Assembly (NCBI GenBank): GCA_025055285.1 | Contig: JANWXM010000004.1 | Span: forward strand, 97,944 to 161,943 | Source of the DNA: Saprospiraceae bacterium | Lineage (GTDB): Bacteria; Bacteroidota; Bacteroidia; Chitinophagales; Saprospiraceae | Direction: 5' to 3' | DNA length: 64,000 nucleotides | Shown here: in pieces, positions 52,801 to 60,718 of the stretch | Layout of the letters: every line of letters starts with the position of its first letter | How positions within the stretch are numbered: the stretch's first letter is position 1 | Program-made: the position numbers and the translations under genes | The notes under the pieces: model-generated | Seen by the model: only the letters and a program-made list of their open reading frames with translations | Told to the model about the DNA's origin: nothing | The model's database searches: none

Positions 52801-53448
52801 ATTACAACTCTGCCTGTTGTATTCCAGGGCTTAGCAGCAGGTGATTACACGGTAAAAGTGGTAGATGCCAACGGCTGTGACAGCGACCTAAGCCTTGTGC
52901 TCACTGACCCACCTCAACTGCTTGTAGCATTAGGCCCAGACACAACGCTGTATTTGGGCGACAGCGTGCGCCTGGAAGCGCTCACTGCTGGAGCGCCATT
53001 AGATACTTTCTTCTGGACGCCTACGTCGAGTTTGAGTACACCTACTACTCTGGTTACCACTGCGAAGCCAGACCGAACCACAAAGTACATCATCGAAGTG
53101 CGCGATACAGCGGGCTGTGCCGCTCGAGATGAAATCTTCGTTAGAGTGCTTCGCCAACCTCGCGTTTATATTCCGAACGTACTTAGCGCAGGCTCGGCTG
53201 CAAATGGCGCTTTCTTCGTGTCGGCTGGCCCTGAAGTTATCCGTATCCGCTCTATGCGTATTTACGATCGATGGGGCGAGTGCGTGTTCGAGAAGTTTGA
53301 CCTACAGCCGAATAATCCTGCTGTTGGGTGGGATGGTCGTTGGCGTGGGCAAGATGCAGCAGTTGGTGTTTACACGTATGTGATTGAATTGGAATACTCT
53401 GATGGCACTACCGAGCTTAAGTCGGGCGATATCACGCTAATTCGCTAG
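46810..53448 (+). CDS. Giant secreted repeat protein with type IX type B sorting domain
   Basis: A 2212-residue surface or secreted protein. The signal peptide is cut at ALG|Q. The first ~450 residues are Cys-rich and unlike the rest. From about residue 517, Ig-like units of ~90 residues repeat, each with a pattern like SGxxxxCxGDS...FTGxxPF...SINGxPQPP (starts near 517, 607, 702, 790, 880, 1152, 1427, 1697, 1787). Between 880 and 1697 a larger unit of ~272 residues repeats three times: Ig-like, then a CNxxxxTYTVxFxxxG block, then a CxTxAGxI block. Two SprB-like repeats follow (about 1885-2035). The last ~95 residues (IPNVLSAG...RIYDRWGECVFEK...YVIEL) form the type B (CHU_C/gliding) sorting domain. 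It is probably an adhesin. Confidence 0.9.
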   Translation: MNRKFTARTMLRALFLAFFSVAFLWLSPYALGQPCPSLGKNATLTSTSCRPGLTPCTLCPGDQFTLRATGTGLRPGVCVNWYYGTTPDFNPYNGQGTLLGCSQVRPRAPNSCGSCPRILALFVNACGTEQNNEMMAIWSGSGFYVDDATLTFPNNSAGDSDIGAGCSWQEPSPNAIASIQSICTNAVVVGAGPGDVVPPGVPVVIFTSAGYDYNYNFGSLCPLAPVIYVMQNGCTRSGEAFPNSGGVQTVTFGLTCGCSWSTTYNTALLVGGDGAFVTDAGFPTFYGNAGCGFPSVPGGSGGGNSGNPPIEIPPYTVTVTQDMCNNGPFWVVGIVEPLPPGCNQTFTNYMSFNVICPQPNLGTADVCQNGPPFDLTQIQDPAVPNGTWSGPGVNGLFFNPLGLLGPQLLTFTTALCSISTQTTVTVRTPPSVSLHPIPIVCPGKSVRLVANFTGEPVWSFNLLAGNNLIGSFVAGESPWIFPISPTSTTTYTIQGLEDAYCKGPSASATAVVTGAPSCALTLIGPDTICAGQRDTLQVQFSTSNPPYTFVYSINGVNQPPITTNNNPHIFLTPPLPAGRHIVQLESVIADSCIGIPSGRDTIFARTAPRATFLDDTLNLCVGQTDTLRIKLTGAPPFKLQYSVRKDTLKADTLPLITTRDTLLRIPITPSLGKTTYRIFYVADSLCESTTADTLIVLVGTPPTASLSGNATICSGDSTDIILTFTGSAPFVYRYAINGVPQPPDTAQSTSKTLRVSPSTTSVYTLISVLSNGCSGTVSGSATVEVIPPLTATISGGGQICRGGSGTTIVISFTGPGPYTVVYTANNVPQPPITTNNNPLVIPVNPPNGVFYRLQSVSNNSGCPGTVTDSVAIVAVFTPSTAELQGDITVCENADTFLVVDFTGSGPFLLEYSIDDVLQPVVETFDDPYLIPVKVNKTTVYRLISVESPGCPGSVVGQATVFVNYPPRIENLFIFCNLVDQTYTVEFDAIGTPPFSVTGVGGSFAGNHFTSTPIPIDQPYDLRLSDANKCTPVVIQGLSQCFCLTNAGDIDTTALTACVGDTLLGNFLGFEELEVEDTLIFVLHTSATDTLGTIIAASPTPRFVFDSSTMKVNTPYYLSPVAGNKGGALGVNLNDPCLSVKAGARVVWRAKPTAAISGNFDLCVGGTALIPVTLTGTPPYQLTYSLNGQLQTATVTQNTFTISATLQQDATFQLVSVSTADCPGSVSGTATAVVHPPVVLDNVTITCAQDKLSFILELDVVQGDRPSILFSGLLGGSYNPVTGRYTSAPTPPPVNYFITARDRWQCGADTVSGTATCPCATDAGSMAQPLLTPCIGDTVSLPSTMGAKLTPIDTLLYALVTTNSPSTWSVVKLSNTPTFAFDPNVMSPGVTYYVFALAGIYRPITGIDLSHPCASVAPGATVIWQPRPTVTLSGDASLCAGDSTTLSFAFTGVPPFTAIYQVGNENQPPINTNGNLFNLIVKPSNTTTYRLVSGTGNGCPADVSGSATVTVNPLPVIQGLSTNCNPATLTYTVTFNVVGVSNPTVDGLAGSFVGNTFTSEPLKSGQAYDLIVSSPAGCTVTATGVTTCSCITKAGSIPTQPLNVCLPDSARTANAVNTTLAPGEILQYILYQNPATLPAGILAFSNTPVFGFQAGMQAGTTYYISAIAGLPTVSGTVDLASPCLSTSPPVPVVFRERPTATLSGDTTVCTNSNALFQVRFSGTAPFQFSYSINGVPQNVVSAPQNVFTISSNNVQQPQLFELLSVQDQYCSGTASGTYRIRVQDGPTATIDVTPAALCLGDSATLRLTLTGGTSYNVTVSGGSSPIQLTNIQSGASVRVSPTTTTTYTISSLTAQGNQCPQTIGQGVTVRVSPSLKVSAKLSDYGNGHNVSCAGETDGSIVLQITGGTPPVSVQWSNNAQGPELRNVGAGTYVATLRDSLSCSRVDSFTLSEPPRTEVLTQIESPRCYGQANGRIRITSIQGGLGPYAVGLNGAPPRVITTLPVVFQGLAAGDYTVKVVDANGCDSDLSLVLTDPPQLLVALGPDTTLYLGDSVRLEALTAGAPLDTFFWTPTSSLSTPTTLVTTAKPDRTTKYIIEVRDTAGCAARDEIFVRVLRQPRVYIPNVLSAGSAANGAFFVSAGPEVIRIRSMRIYDRWGECVFEKFDLQPNNPAVGWDGRWRGQDAAVGVYTYVIELEYSDGTTELKSGDITLIR

Positions 53449-53502
53449 GCGAAGAAGGAAGCTTTTCCAAGAACAGGAATCGCTACTGAAAGAGTTGAAT
53501 TT

Positions 53503-53524
53503 TTGCAGTGCCCCTGGCCTGCAA
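53503..53524 (+). terminator. Possible terminator after the giant protein gene
   Basis: TTGCAG and CTGCAA pair around an inner GCC/GGC and a short loop, 54 bases past the stop. The following sequence has only a broken T run. Confidence 0.35.
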
Positions 53525-53641
53525 GTTTCAAAAATTTTTCGTCTCAGAGGCGAGGCATTTTGATGCCCAGCAGAGAATGCGCCTATTAAATCTCGAGAAA
53601 GGCATGCTGTCATTTTGACATTTTATCTGAAGCTTTTGCCT

Positions 53642-53649
53642 TACCTTTG
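53642..53649 (+). promoter_or_regulatory. TAnnTTTG promoter element for miaB
   Basis: TACCTTTG is an exact match 26 nt before the miaB ATG, with AAGGGAG between. A TTTG at 53614-53617 is 24 bases upstream. Confidence 0.55.
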
Positions 53650-53675
53650 CATGCCCGAATAAGGGAGATGATAAG

Positions 53676-55112
53676 ATGGTGCACGAAGCTCAAGAGACGA
53701 CTCAAAGCTTAAAAGTGATAGACGAGGCACGTCAAGGCAGCGTTCTATACAAGGAAGAGTGGGAAAAGACGGCTAGTGTAGGAGCAAAACGCTTCTACAT
53801 CGAGAGTTATGGCTGTCAAATGAATTTCAACGACTCGGAAATCGTAGCGGCTATTCTATATGAAGCGGGCTACTTGCCTACGCGTCAGTTAGAAGAGAGC
53901 GACTTAATTTTAATTAATACGTGCTCTATTCGCGAGAAAGCAGAGGAGACGGTACGCAAGCGTTTGCGCGTGTTTGAAGCCGTAAAAAGACGGCGACCAG
54001 GCACGTTGGTGGGCGTGTTGGGCTGCATGGCTGAACGGTTGAAAAAACGCTTTTTGGAAGAAGAAAAGTTAATAGACCTTGTTGTTGGTCCTGATGCCTA
54101 TCGAGACTTGCCCAACCTCATTCGTGGTGCAGAGAGCGGTCAGCGCATGGTCAATGTATTGCTTAGTCGGGAGGAGACTTATGCCGACATCAGTCCTGTT
54201 CGCCTAGACAGCAACGGCGTCACGGCATTTATTTCCATCATGCGCGGCTGCGACAATATGTGCTCTTTTTGCGTTGTGCCTTTTACACGCGGACGAGAGC
54301 GTTCACGCGATCCATTCAGCATTGTGGCTGAAGCTCAGGATCTTTTCATGCGCGGCTATCGGGAGGTTACCTTGTTGGGTCAGAACGTAGATTCGTATAA
54401 GTGGCAAAATCCGGAAACGGGAAGCATTGTCAATTTTGCACAACTGCTTGAGATGGTGGCCCAAATTCACCCGCGCTTGCGGGTGCGTTTTAGCACTAGC
54501 CATCCTAAAGACATGACCGATGAGGTGCTTTACACGATGGCGCGTTACGACAATATTTGCAAGTACATTCATCTACCTGTACAATCGGGAAATAGCCGTA
54601 TTTTGGCCCTAATGAACCGTACTTACGATCGGCCCTGGTACGAGGAGCGCATACGGGCTATTCGGCGCATCTTGCCAGATGCAGCAGTTTCAACCGATAT
54701 TATTGCCGGCTTTTGCACAGAAACAGAGGAGGAACATCAGGATACGCTCAGCCTTATTGAGTGGGCAAACTTTTCGATGGCTTATATGTTTGCTTATTCA
54801 CAGCGGCCAGGTACGTTGGCTGCGCGCAGGTATAAAGATGATGTGCCCGAAGAAGTGAAAAAACGCCGGCTTAATGAAATTATACGCTTGCAAACGGCTA
54901 TTAGCTTGCGGCACAATCAGGCTGATATTGGCAAGACGTTCGAGGTGCTTATCGAAGGAGATTCGCGCCGCTCTGATTGCGACTTTTGTGGTCGCAACAG
55001 TCAGAATAAAATGGTTGTTTTTCCTAAAAAAGAAGGCTATAAACCGGGCGATTACGTGTACGTGCGCATACACGACGCCACGAGTGCTACGCTTCGAGGC
55101 GAAATCGTCTGA
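53676..55112 (+). CDS. miaB: tRNA-2-methylthio-N6-dimethylallyladenosine synthase
   Basis: MiaB is a radical SAM methylthiotransferase that adds a methylthio group to N6-isopentenyl-A37 of tRNAs. The N-terminal MTTase domain has the three cluster cysteines: [22 protein letters not shown] and LGCMAE. The radical SAM motif CxxxCxxC lies in [19 protein letters not shown]. The C-terminal TRAM domain ends around [10 protein letters not shown]. The 478-residue length is normal for Bacteroidota. A related enzyme, RimO, is encoded only ~2.9 kb downstream on the same strand. The sigma-54 activator follows after 24 bases. Confidence 0.96.
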   Translation: MVHEAQETTQSLKVIDEARQGSVLYKEEWEKTASVGAKRFYIESYGCQMNFNDSEIVAAILYEAGYLPTRQLEESDLILINTCSIREKAEETVRKRLRVFEAVKRRRPGTLVGVLGCMAERLKKRFLEEEKLIDLVVGPDAYRDLPNLIRGAESGQRMVNVLLSREETYADISPVRLDSNGVTAFISIMRGCDNMCSFCVVPFTRGRERSRDPFSIVAEAQDLFMRGYREVTLLGQNVDSYKWQNPETGSIVNFAQLLEMVAQIHPRLRVRFSTSHPKDMTDEVLYTMARYDNICKYIHLPVQSGNSRILALMNRTYDRPWYEERIRAIRRILPDAAVSTDIIAGFCTETEEEHQDTLSLIEWANFSMAYMFAYSQRPGTLAARRYKDDVPEEVKKRRLNEIIRLQTAISLRHNQADIGKTFEVLIEGDSRRSDCDFCGRNSQNKMVVFPKKEGYKPGDYVYVRIHDATSATLRGEIV

Positions 55113-55136
55113 ACCCGTAGTCTTCCCAGCTATGCC

Positions 55137-56381
55137 ATGACATCTCTCCAAGTCATAAAAGCGCGTTTCGGTATTATCGGTACTTCGCCATTATTAGATG
55201 CAGCACTGCAAACTGCTATTCGCGTAGCGCCTACCGATTTAACTGTGCTCATTACCGGCGAAAGCGGAGTGGGCAAGGAAGTTTTTTCTAAAATCATTCA
55301 TGCGCTCTCGACACGCAAACACCATGAGTTCATTGCCGTGAATTGCGGTGCTATTCCGGAAGGCACCATTAATTCTGAGCTCTTTGGCCATGAAAAAGGC
55401 GCATTTACGGGTGCTATCAGTGACCGCAAGGGCTATTTCGAAACAGCCAACGGCGGAACTATTTTCTTAGATGAAATTGCTGAGATGCCTTCCGATACAC
55501 AGGCTTACTTATTGCGCGTGCTTGAGTATGGCGAATTCATGCGCGTTGGCTCCTCTAAGGTGCTTAAAACAGATGTCCGCGTTATTGCTGCTACAAACGT
55601 AGATTTAGAGGAGCATGTACGACGAGGAAAATTTCGAGAAGACCTCTACTACCGCCTTAGCACTGTGCCCATCCGCGTACCGGCGCTCAAAGACCGACGC
55701 GAAGACATATACTTACTCTTCCAAAAATTCGCCAATGACTTTGCTGAAAAATACCGGATGCAGCCCATCCGTCTAACAGAAGAGGCTCGAGAAGTGCTGG
55801 AAAACTACCGCTGGCCCGGCAACGTGCGTGAGTTAAAGAATATTACAGAACAGCTCTCCGTTCTTTCGGAGGAGCGCCATATCACCGTAGACATTCTCCG
55901 GCAGCATATGCCGCATCTTTTTACGCGGAGTCTTCCTGCTCCTTTCGAACACTATCAGGCTAAGACCAGTGAGATACAAGACCGCGAAATTCTTTATCGG
56001 GTGCTACTAGACATGAAAAATGACCTAAATGACCTGAAAACTCTGATACTTGAAGTTATTCACCGCAATAACTTGCAAATGCCTGAAGCCGCTGCCTTGC
56101 GTCGCCTGATGCCCTCGGCAGAGTATACACCTGCGCCAGCGTCGACAGGCTCTACTATCATAAGTCAAACGTCGCCTATTGTTATTGAACCAACGAGGTC
56201 GGCGCGCCCAATTCAACCACTCGAAGAAGAGGATGCACCGCTTGCCATGGATGAAATTGAAAAGGAAGCTATTCGACGCGCCTTAAAAAAGCATCGCGGT
56301 CGGCGGAAAGAGGCTGCTGAGGAGTTGAAAATTTCCGAACGCACGCTTTATCGAAAAATTAAACAATACAACCTATCTTAA
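55137..56381 (+). CDS. Sigma-54 dependent transcriptional activator (no receiver domain)
   Basis: An enhancer-binding activator of sigma-54 polymerase. The AAA+ domain starts almost at residue 1: GESGVGKEVFSKIIH (Walker A), then FGHEKGAFTGAISD, the GAFTGA motif that touches sigma-54, then GGTIFLDEIAEMP (Walker B) and YRWPGNVRELKNI. A flexible stretch (about 275-365) precedes the C-terminal Fis-type helix-turn-helix (EAIRRALKKHRGRRKEAAEELKISERTLYRK). There is no N-terminal response-regulator, GAF or PAS domain, so activity must be set by partner binding, supply of the protein or another signal. The 414-residue length reflects this. rpoN itself is at 35276. Confidence 0.93.
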   Translation: MTSLQVIKARFGIIGTSPLLDAALQTAIRVAPTDLTVLITGESGVGKEVFSKIIHALSTRKHHEFIAVNCGAIPEGTINSELFGHEKGAFTGAISDRKGYFETANGGTIFLDEIAEMPSDTQAYLLRVLEYGEFMRVGSSKVLKTDVRVIAATNVDLEEHVRRGKFREDLYYRLSTVPIRVPALKDRREDIYLLFQKFANDFAEKYRMQPIRLTEEAREVLENYRWPGNVRELKNITEQLSVLSEERHITVDILRQHMPHLFTRSLPAPFEHYQAKTSEIQDREILYRVLLDMKNDLNDLKTLILEVIHRNNLQMPEAAALRRLMPSAEYTPAPASTGSTIISQTSPIVIEPTRSARPIQPLEEEDAPLAMDEIEKEAIRRALKKHRGRRKEAAEELKISERTLYRKIKQYNLS

Positions 56382-56439
56382 ATCAATTCCCGCAATTCCA
56401 GCGTATAACGTGTAATTCTCAAAAACGATTTGGTCCTGT

Positions 56440-57927
56440 ATGGTTTTGCGTATTTGCATCGCCATTGCGTTGTATCTATTTATAGGGTCGGGGTATCTCG
56501 TCGCTCAAAAAAGAGGACATCATATTCGCCTCAAACTAGAGAATTATCCCGAAAAAGAGGTCGTTCTCGGTTTTTATTTTGGCGATAAGCCCTATGTCAA
56601 AGATACTGCAGAAATAGATGCCGACGGCTACTTTACTTTCAAAGCGGATACGCTCTTGCCTTGTGGGGTGTACCTTTTTGTTTTGAAACCGGACAATACC
56701 TTTATACAATTCCTAGTGCCTGAAGAGGGTCAACAGTTTACGCTCGTTACTGATGTCAAAGACCCTGTAGGCAAGATGAAGGTCAAGGGATCGGAAGATA
56801 ATAAGATTTTTTACGAATACTTGGCCTATCTGAGCAAACAACGTGCCCTCGTAGATAGCTTAAAAGCTGTTTTAGAAAAAGTAAAGGAGAATCCTGAAGA
56901 TTCGCTGCGCATTATTCAACAGAACGCCGAAATTGATAAGCAAGTGCGAAAATATCAACAGGAGCTCATTCAAAAATACCCTAAGACTCTGAGTGCTAAG
57001 ATTGTAAAAAGCTCTTTAGAGCCAGATATTCCCGAATTTGAGGGTGCTGACGCTAAGGAAGTGCACCTGAAAAAGTATTATTGGTATCGGGCCCATTACT
57101 TTGACAATTTCAACGTGGCTGACCCTTGCCTGTTGCGCAGCCCGGTCCTTCATCCCAAAGTAGATAACTTTGTGAGTAAAGTAGCACCCCAACATCCCGA
57201 TAGCATTAATGTTGCCATAGACACCGTTATTGAACGCGCTAAAGGCAATCCCGAGACGTACAGATATTTCCTTATTCACTTTTTGAATACTTATGCCAAA
57301 TCAAACATTGTAGGCATGGACGCGTGCTATGTGCACGTGGCGCAGAAGTATTATTGCAATGGCAGTGCTCCCTGGGTGAAAGCCGAAGACTTGGAGAAAA
57401 TATGCGATAATGCGCGGCGCCTAGAACCTATTTTGATCGGTAAGACCGCACCTAATATTATCGTGCGCGACCGCTTCAATCGCCCTGTATCCCTTTGGGA
57501 CGTAGATGCCGATTACGTCGTCCTCTTCTTCTGGGCTCCCGATTGTGGCCATTGCAAAAAGGCCGCGCCTCACATGGTAGAGTTTGCTCAGAAGTTTAAA
57601 GACCGAAAAATCAAGGTCTTCAACGTTTGTACGGCCGTAGTTACGGGAAAAGACGATGCAGATACTCCAGATAAAGTCCATAAAACATGTTGGGATAGTG
57701 CTGCAGAAAAGGGCTTCGATGAAGGCCTTTTTATCAACACATACGACCCTTACATTCAGAGCCGCTACAAACAGCTATACGATGTACAATCTACGCCGCA
57801 AATTTTCATCCTAGATCGCAAGCACGAAATCCTGATGAAACGCATCGGCGCCGACAAACTTATCGAAGTTATGGAGGAAGTCATTCGTTTTCAGGAAGAG
57901 CGAAAGAAAACCACTCGAGAAAAGTAG
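56440..57927 (+). CDS. Exported thioredoxin-like protein (DUF4369 / DUF5106)
   Basis: A Bacteroidota-type envelope thiol-disulfide protein of 495 residues. The signal peptide is cut at YLVA|Q. An N-terminal DUF4369-like beta domain (about residues 25-130) is followed by a helical DUF5106-type middle, with KSSLEPDIPEF, and the C-terminal thioredoxin fold. The active site is Cys369-Gly-His-Cys372 in FFWAPDCGHCKKAAPHM. The cis-proline loop appears as VQSTPQIFILD. It may reduce or oxidise disulfides of exported proteins. It lies between the sigma-54 activator and rimO on the same strand, with short gaps. Confidence 0.88.
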   Translation: MVLRICIAIALYLFIGSGYLVAQKRGHHIRLKLENYPEKEVVLGFYFGDKPYVKDTAEIDADGYFTFKADTLLPCGVYLFVLKPDNTFIQFLVPEEGQQFTLVTDVKDPVGKMKVKGSEDNKIFYEYLAYLSKQRALVDSLKAVLEKVKENPEDSLRIIQQNAEIDKQVRKYQQELIQKYPKTLSAKIVKSSLEPDIPEFEGADAKEVHLKKYYWYRAHYFDNFNVADPCLLRSPVLHPKVDNFVSKVAPQHPDSINVAIDTVIERAKGNPETYRYFLIHFLNTYAKSNIVGMDACYVHVAQKYYCNGSAPWVKAEDLEKICDNARRLEPILIGKTAPNIIVRDRFNRPVSLWDVDADYVVLFFWAPDCGHCKKAAPHMVEFAQKFKDRKIKVFNVCTAVVTGKDDADTPDKVHKTCWDSAAEKGFDEGLFINTYDPYIQSRYKQLYDVQSTPQIFILDRKHEILMKRIGADKLIEVMEEVIRFQEERKKTTREK

Positions 57928-57991
57928 GCTCTTACGGGGTGGATATGACGCCTAAACTTGAGTTTTGCCGAGGAAATCTGGTAGACAAGAT

Positions 57992-59311
57992 ATGAAGACA
58001 AAAGCGCCGTGCAAGGAGAAGATCAGCGTCATTACCTTAGGCTGCTCCAAAAATCTGGTGGATAGTGAAAACCTCATTACGCAGTTACGAGCCAACGATT
58101 ACGAGGTTCTTCCTGAACACGCCGACGCCGATACCGATATTGTTATCATTAATACCTGCGGCTTTATCGAGTTGGCTAAGCAAGAAAGTATTGATGCAAT
58201 TTTAGAATATGCTGCGCTCAAGCGCGCTGGAAAGATCGATAAACTCTACGTAACCGGTTGTTTATCGCAGCGCTATCGTAATGAACTAGAAGCCGAAATA
58301 CCAGAAGTAGATGCTTTTTTTGGCACGTTAGAAATGCCTGCCCTACTGGCCCGGCTGAATGCCGACTATAAACACGAACTGTTAGGCGAACGCGAAATCA
58401 CCACTTTACCGCACTATGCCTACTTAAAGATTTCAGAGGGCTGTAACCGCACTTGCTCTTTCTGCGCCATTCCACTTATGCGAGGCCGGCATATTAGTCG
58501 TCCGGTAGAGGAACTTGTTCAGGAGGCTAAAAGCCTGGCTCGTCGGGGGGTTAAGGAGCTGATCCTGATTGCTCAAGAACTAACCTATTACGGGCTTGAT
58601 TTGTACAAGAAGCGCGAATTGCCTCGCTTGCTTCATGCACTTGCTGATGTAGAGGGTATTGAGTGGATCCGGTTGCATTACGCTTATCCGAGTAGGTTCC
58701 CCCTCGAAGTGCTCGATGTAATGGCCGAGCGCCCCAATGTGTGTAAATATTTAGATATTCCCCTGCAGCACGCTAGCGATCGCATACTTGAAGCCATGCG
58801 TCGCCAGATTACATGCGACGAAACTCGACGTTTGCTAGATCGCATCCGCCAACGCATACCAGGTATCACTTTGCGCACTACCTTCCTTGTAGGGTTTCCC
58901 GGTGAAACAGAGGCAGATTTTGAATTGCTGCTTGACTTTGTAGAAGAGCAGCGCTTCGACCGAGTTGGAGTCTTTCAGTATTCTCACGAGGAAAATACGA
59001 GAGCCTATGAATTCCTCGACGACGTTCCGCCGGAAGTAAAAGCCGAGCGCGCTGAACGCTTAATGGAAGTGCAGCGCGAGATCTCACAGGAAAAAAATGA
59101 GGCGAAGGTGGGCCGAACCTTCAAAGTTCTGTTTGACCGCAAGGAAAGAGCATATTTTGTCGGGCGAACAGAAGCAGACTCTCCCGAAGTAGACAACGAA
59201 GTGCGCGTGGAAGCTCGAAGCAATCATGCTCGAATAGGTAATTTTAGCTGGGTGCGCATCACACAGGCAGAAGCTTACGACCTATACGGTATTGTTGAAC
59301 CGCATGCCTAA
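57992..59311 (+). CDS. rimO: Ribosomal protein S12 methylthiotransferase
   Basis: RimO adds a methylthio group to an aspartate (D88 in E. coli) of ribosomal protein S12. I take the ATG at 57992 rather than the upstream TTG; it gives MKTKAPCKEKISVITLGCSKNLVDSENL. The MTTase cysteines are in LGCSKNLVDSE, NTCGFIELAKQES and VTGCLSQRY, the RimO-type spacing. The radical SAM motif is EGCNRTCSFCAIPLMRG. The TRAM domain closes the protein, ending near VRITQAEAYDLYGIV. The family's distinction from MiaB is clear in these blocks. It forms a run with miaB, the activator and the thioredoxin-like gene. Confidence 0.95.
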   Translation: MKTKAPCKEKISVITLGCSKNLVDSENLITQLRANDYEVLPEHADADTDIVIINTCGFIELAKQESIDAILEYAALKRAGKIDKLYVTGCLSQRYRNELEAEIPEVDAFFGTLEMPALLARLNADYKHELLGEREITTLPHYAYLKISEGCNRTCSFCAIPLMRGRHISRPVEELVQEAKSLARRGVKELILIAQELTYYGLDLYKKRELPRLLHALADVEGIEWIRLHYAYPSRFPLEVLDVMAERPNVCKYLDIPLQHASDRILEAMRRQITCDETRRLLDRIRQRIPGITLRTTFLVGFPGETEADFELLLDFVEEQRFDRVGVFQYSHEENTRAYEFLDDVPPEVKAERAERLMEVQREISQEKNEAKVGRTFKVLFDRKERAYFVGRTEADSPEVDNEVRVEARSNHARIGNFSWVRITQAEAYDLYGIVEPHA

Positions 59312-59326
59312 GCCCTTTATGTACGC

Positions 59327-60106
59327 ATGGATAGCCTGTGGCACACAGATCTGACACCCTTAGAGTGGGTGCTTTTCGCCATTGGCGGAATTGCTTCAGG
59401 TGTCGTTAATACATTGGCGGGAAGCGGCTCGTTAATCACCCTACCTATTTTCGTCTTTCTTTGCAGCTTGCCAGCACCAATAGCTAATGGCACCAATCGC
59501 ATCGGCGTGCTGCTGCAAAATGTAGTGGCTATTCGCGGTCTCCTACGCGTTGGCCTAGCGGATTTTCGAGGTGCTACGTGGTTGGTCGGTCCGGCGACTC
59601 TGGGCGGCATAATCGGTTCGCGCATCGCTGTTGCGCTTACGGAGACCTGGATGAATTGCACCCTGGGCGGTTTAATGTTGTTTATGTTTATCGTTTTAAT
59701 GATGCGCCCTGAGCGCTGGCTGCGCGAGTCGAAGGTTGTGCCAGAGCGTCATCGGCATCCACTTACAATCTTAATTTTCTTCCTTATTGGTGTTTACGGG
59801 GGCTTCATTCAAGCAGGCGTAGGCATTTTTTTACTCGCCGGTTTGGTATGGCTCAGTCATTATAGTTTAAGCCATGGAAACGGCATCAAGTTGCTTATTG
59901 TTCTCATGTTGACCATCCCTTCCACGTTTGTCTTCTTTCTCTACAATCAAGTGCACCTAACCTATGGTATCCTGATGGCGGTCTTTCAGGGTGTTGGAGC
60001 CTGGTTGGGTGTGCGTTTTATCGCTCGAGTTCCCAATGCCAATCAATGGATCTATCGCCTCTTGCTGGCCATTACTGCTGTCTCGGCCTTAAAGTTTTTC
60101 TTCTAG
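59327..60106 (+). CDS. TauE/SafE family membrane transporter
   Basis: A 259-residue integral membrane protein of the TauE/SafE (sulfite exporter-like) family. The repeated N-terminal motif is seen in LFAIGGIASGVVNTLAGSGSL and again, in weaker form, in IGVYGGFIQAGVGIFLLAGLVW. About eight hydrophobic segments span the sequence. The substrate may be sulfite or another sulfur-containing anion, but family members vary and the sequence does not decide. It follows rimO by 15 bases on the same strand. The gap after it holds no terminator that I can see. Confidence 0.88.
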   Translation: MDSLWHTDLTPLEWVLFAIGGIASGVVNTLAGSGSLITLPIFVFLCSLPAPIANGTNRIGVLLQNVVAIRGLLRVGLADFRGATWLVGPATLGGIIGSRIAVALTETWMNCTLGGLMLFMFIVLMMRPERWLRESKVVPERHRHPLTILIFFLIGVYGGFIQAGVGIFLLAGLVWLSHYSLSHGNGIKLLIVLMLTIPSTFVFFLYNQVHLTYGILMAVFQGVGAWLGVRFIARVPNANQWIYRLLLAITAVSALKFFF

Positions 60107-60260
60107 AAAAGTTACTTTAACTCAAATCCGTCGTCTACAAGGCGTCGTTTGCAAAATGCACAAAAATTCACTGGAATTTTAAAAAGAAACTGCTCATCGT
60201 ATTTGAAAATTCCACTAACCTTGCATCGTAAATGTTTACACTCTAAAACTATAAATAAAC

Positions 60261-60641
60261 ATGTCAGTCAAAGCAAAGTATCGAAAAGTTCTTGATCTCG
60301 GAGAAAAGCTCAACGTTAAAGATGGTCGAGTAGAAGAAGCCGACGGTAAACTAAAGGTATGGGGCACAGTAGATTGCCAATATGAAAAAGACCTACTTTG
60401 GGATGCCATAAAAGAAGTCGGTGGAGAAAATCCGACAGACATAATGGCCGACATTCGCGTGGCAAATACGGACTATTACGCCAAACACACCGTACAAAAA
60501 GGGGACACGCTCAGCAAAATTGCTCAGCACTACTACGGCGACATGAAGAAGTATATGGCCATTTTTGAAGCTAACCGCGATATTCTAAAGGACCCAGATC
60601 TCATTCATCCAGGGCAAGTGCTGACTATTCCGAATCTATAA
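60261..60641 (+). CDS. Small LysM protein, YgaU/Kbp-like
   Basis: A 126-residue protein whose C-terminal half is a LysM domain: HTVQKGDTLSKIAQHYYGD, then IFEANRDILKDPDLIHPGQVLTIP. The N-terminal half (VWGTVDCQYEKDLLWDAIKEVG) is similar to a BON domain. This layout is that of E. coli YgaU/Kbp, a potassium-binding protein. No signal peptide is present, which also fits Kbp. The upstream TAACCTTG is one base from the promoter consensus. A hairpin follows at 60665-60698. Confidence 0.87.
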   Translation: MSVKAKYRKVLDLGEKLNVKDGRVEEADGKLKVWGTVDCQYEKDLLWDAIKEVGGENPTDIMADIRVANTDYYAKHTVQKGDTLSKIAQHYYGDMKKYMAIFEANRDILKDPDLIHPGQVLTIPNL

Positions 60642-60664
60642 GTAAAAAAGTCTTTTCAGAGAGC

Positions 60665-60698
60665 AAAGCCGGCTGTGCCCATAGGCGTAGTCGGCTTT
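60665..60698. terminator. Bidirectional hairpin terminator between LysM and gcvP genes
   Basis: AAAGCCG and CGGCTTT pair over 7 bp, with a further partial inner stem. It lies 24 bases after the LysM stop and 21 bases past the convergent gcvP stop, so it can end both transcripts. The T run is weak in both directions. Confidence 0.55.
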
Positions 60699-60718
60699 AT
60701 ATGTTGTTTAAGAGTCTG

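Noticed and set aside
46810..53448. A CRISPR array or simple DNA tandem repeat in the giant gene
   Set aside because: The repetition is at the protein level with diverged DNA; there are no short identical repeats with unique spacers.
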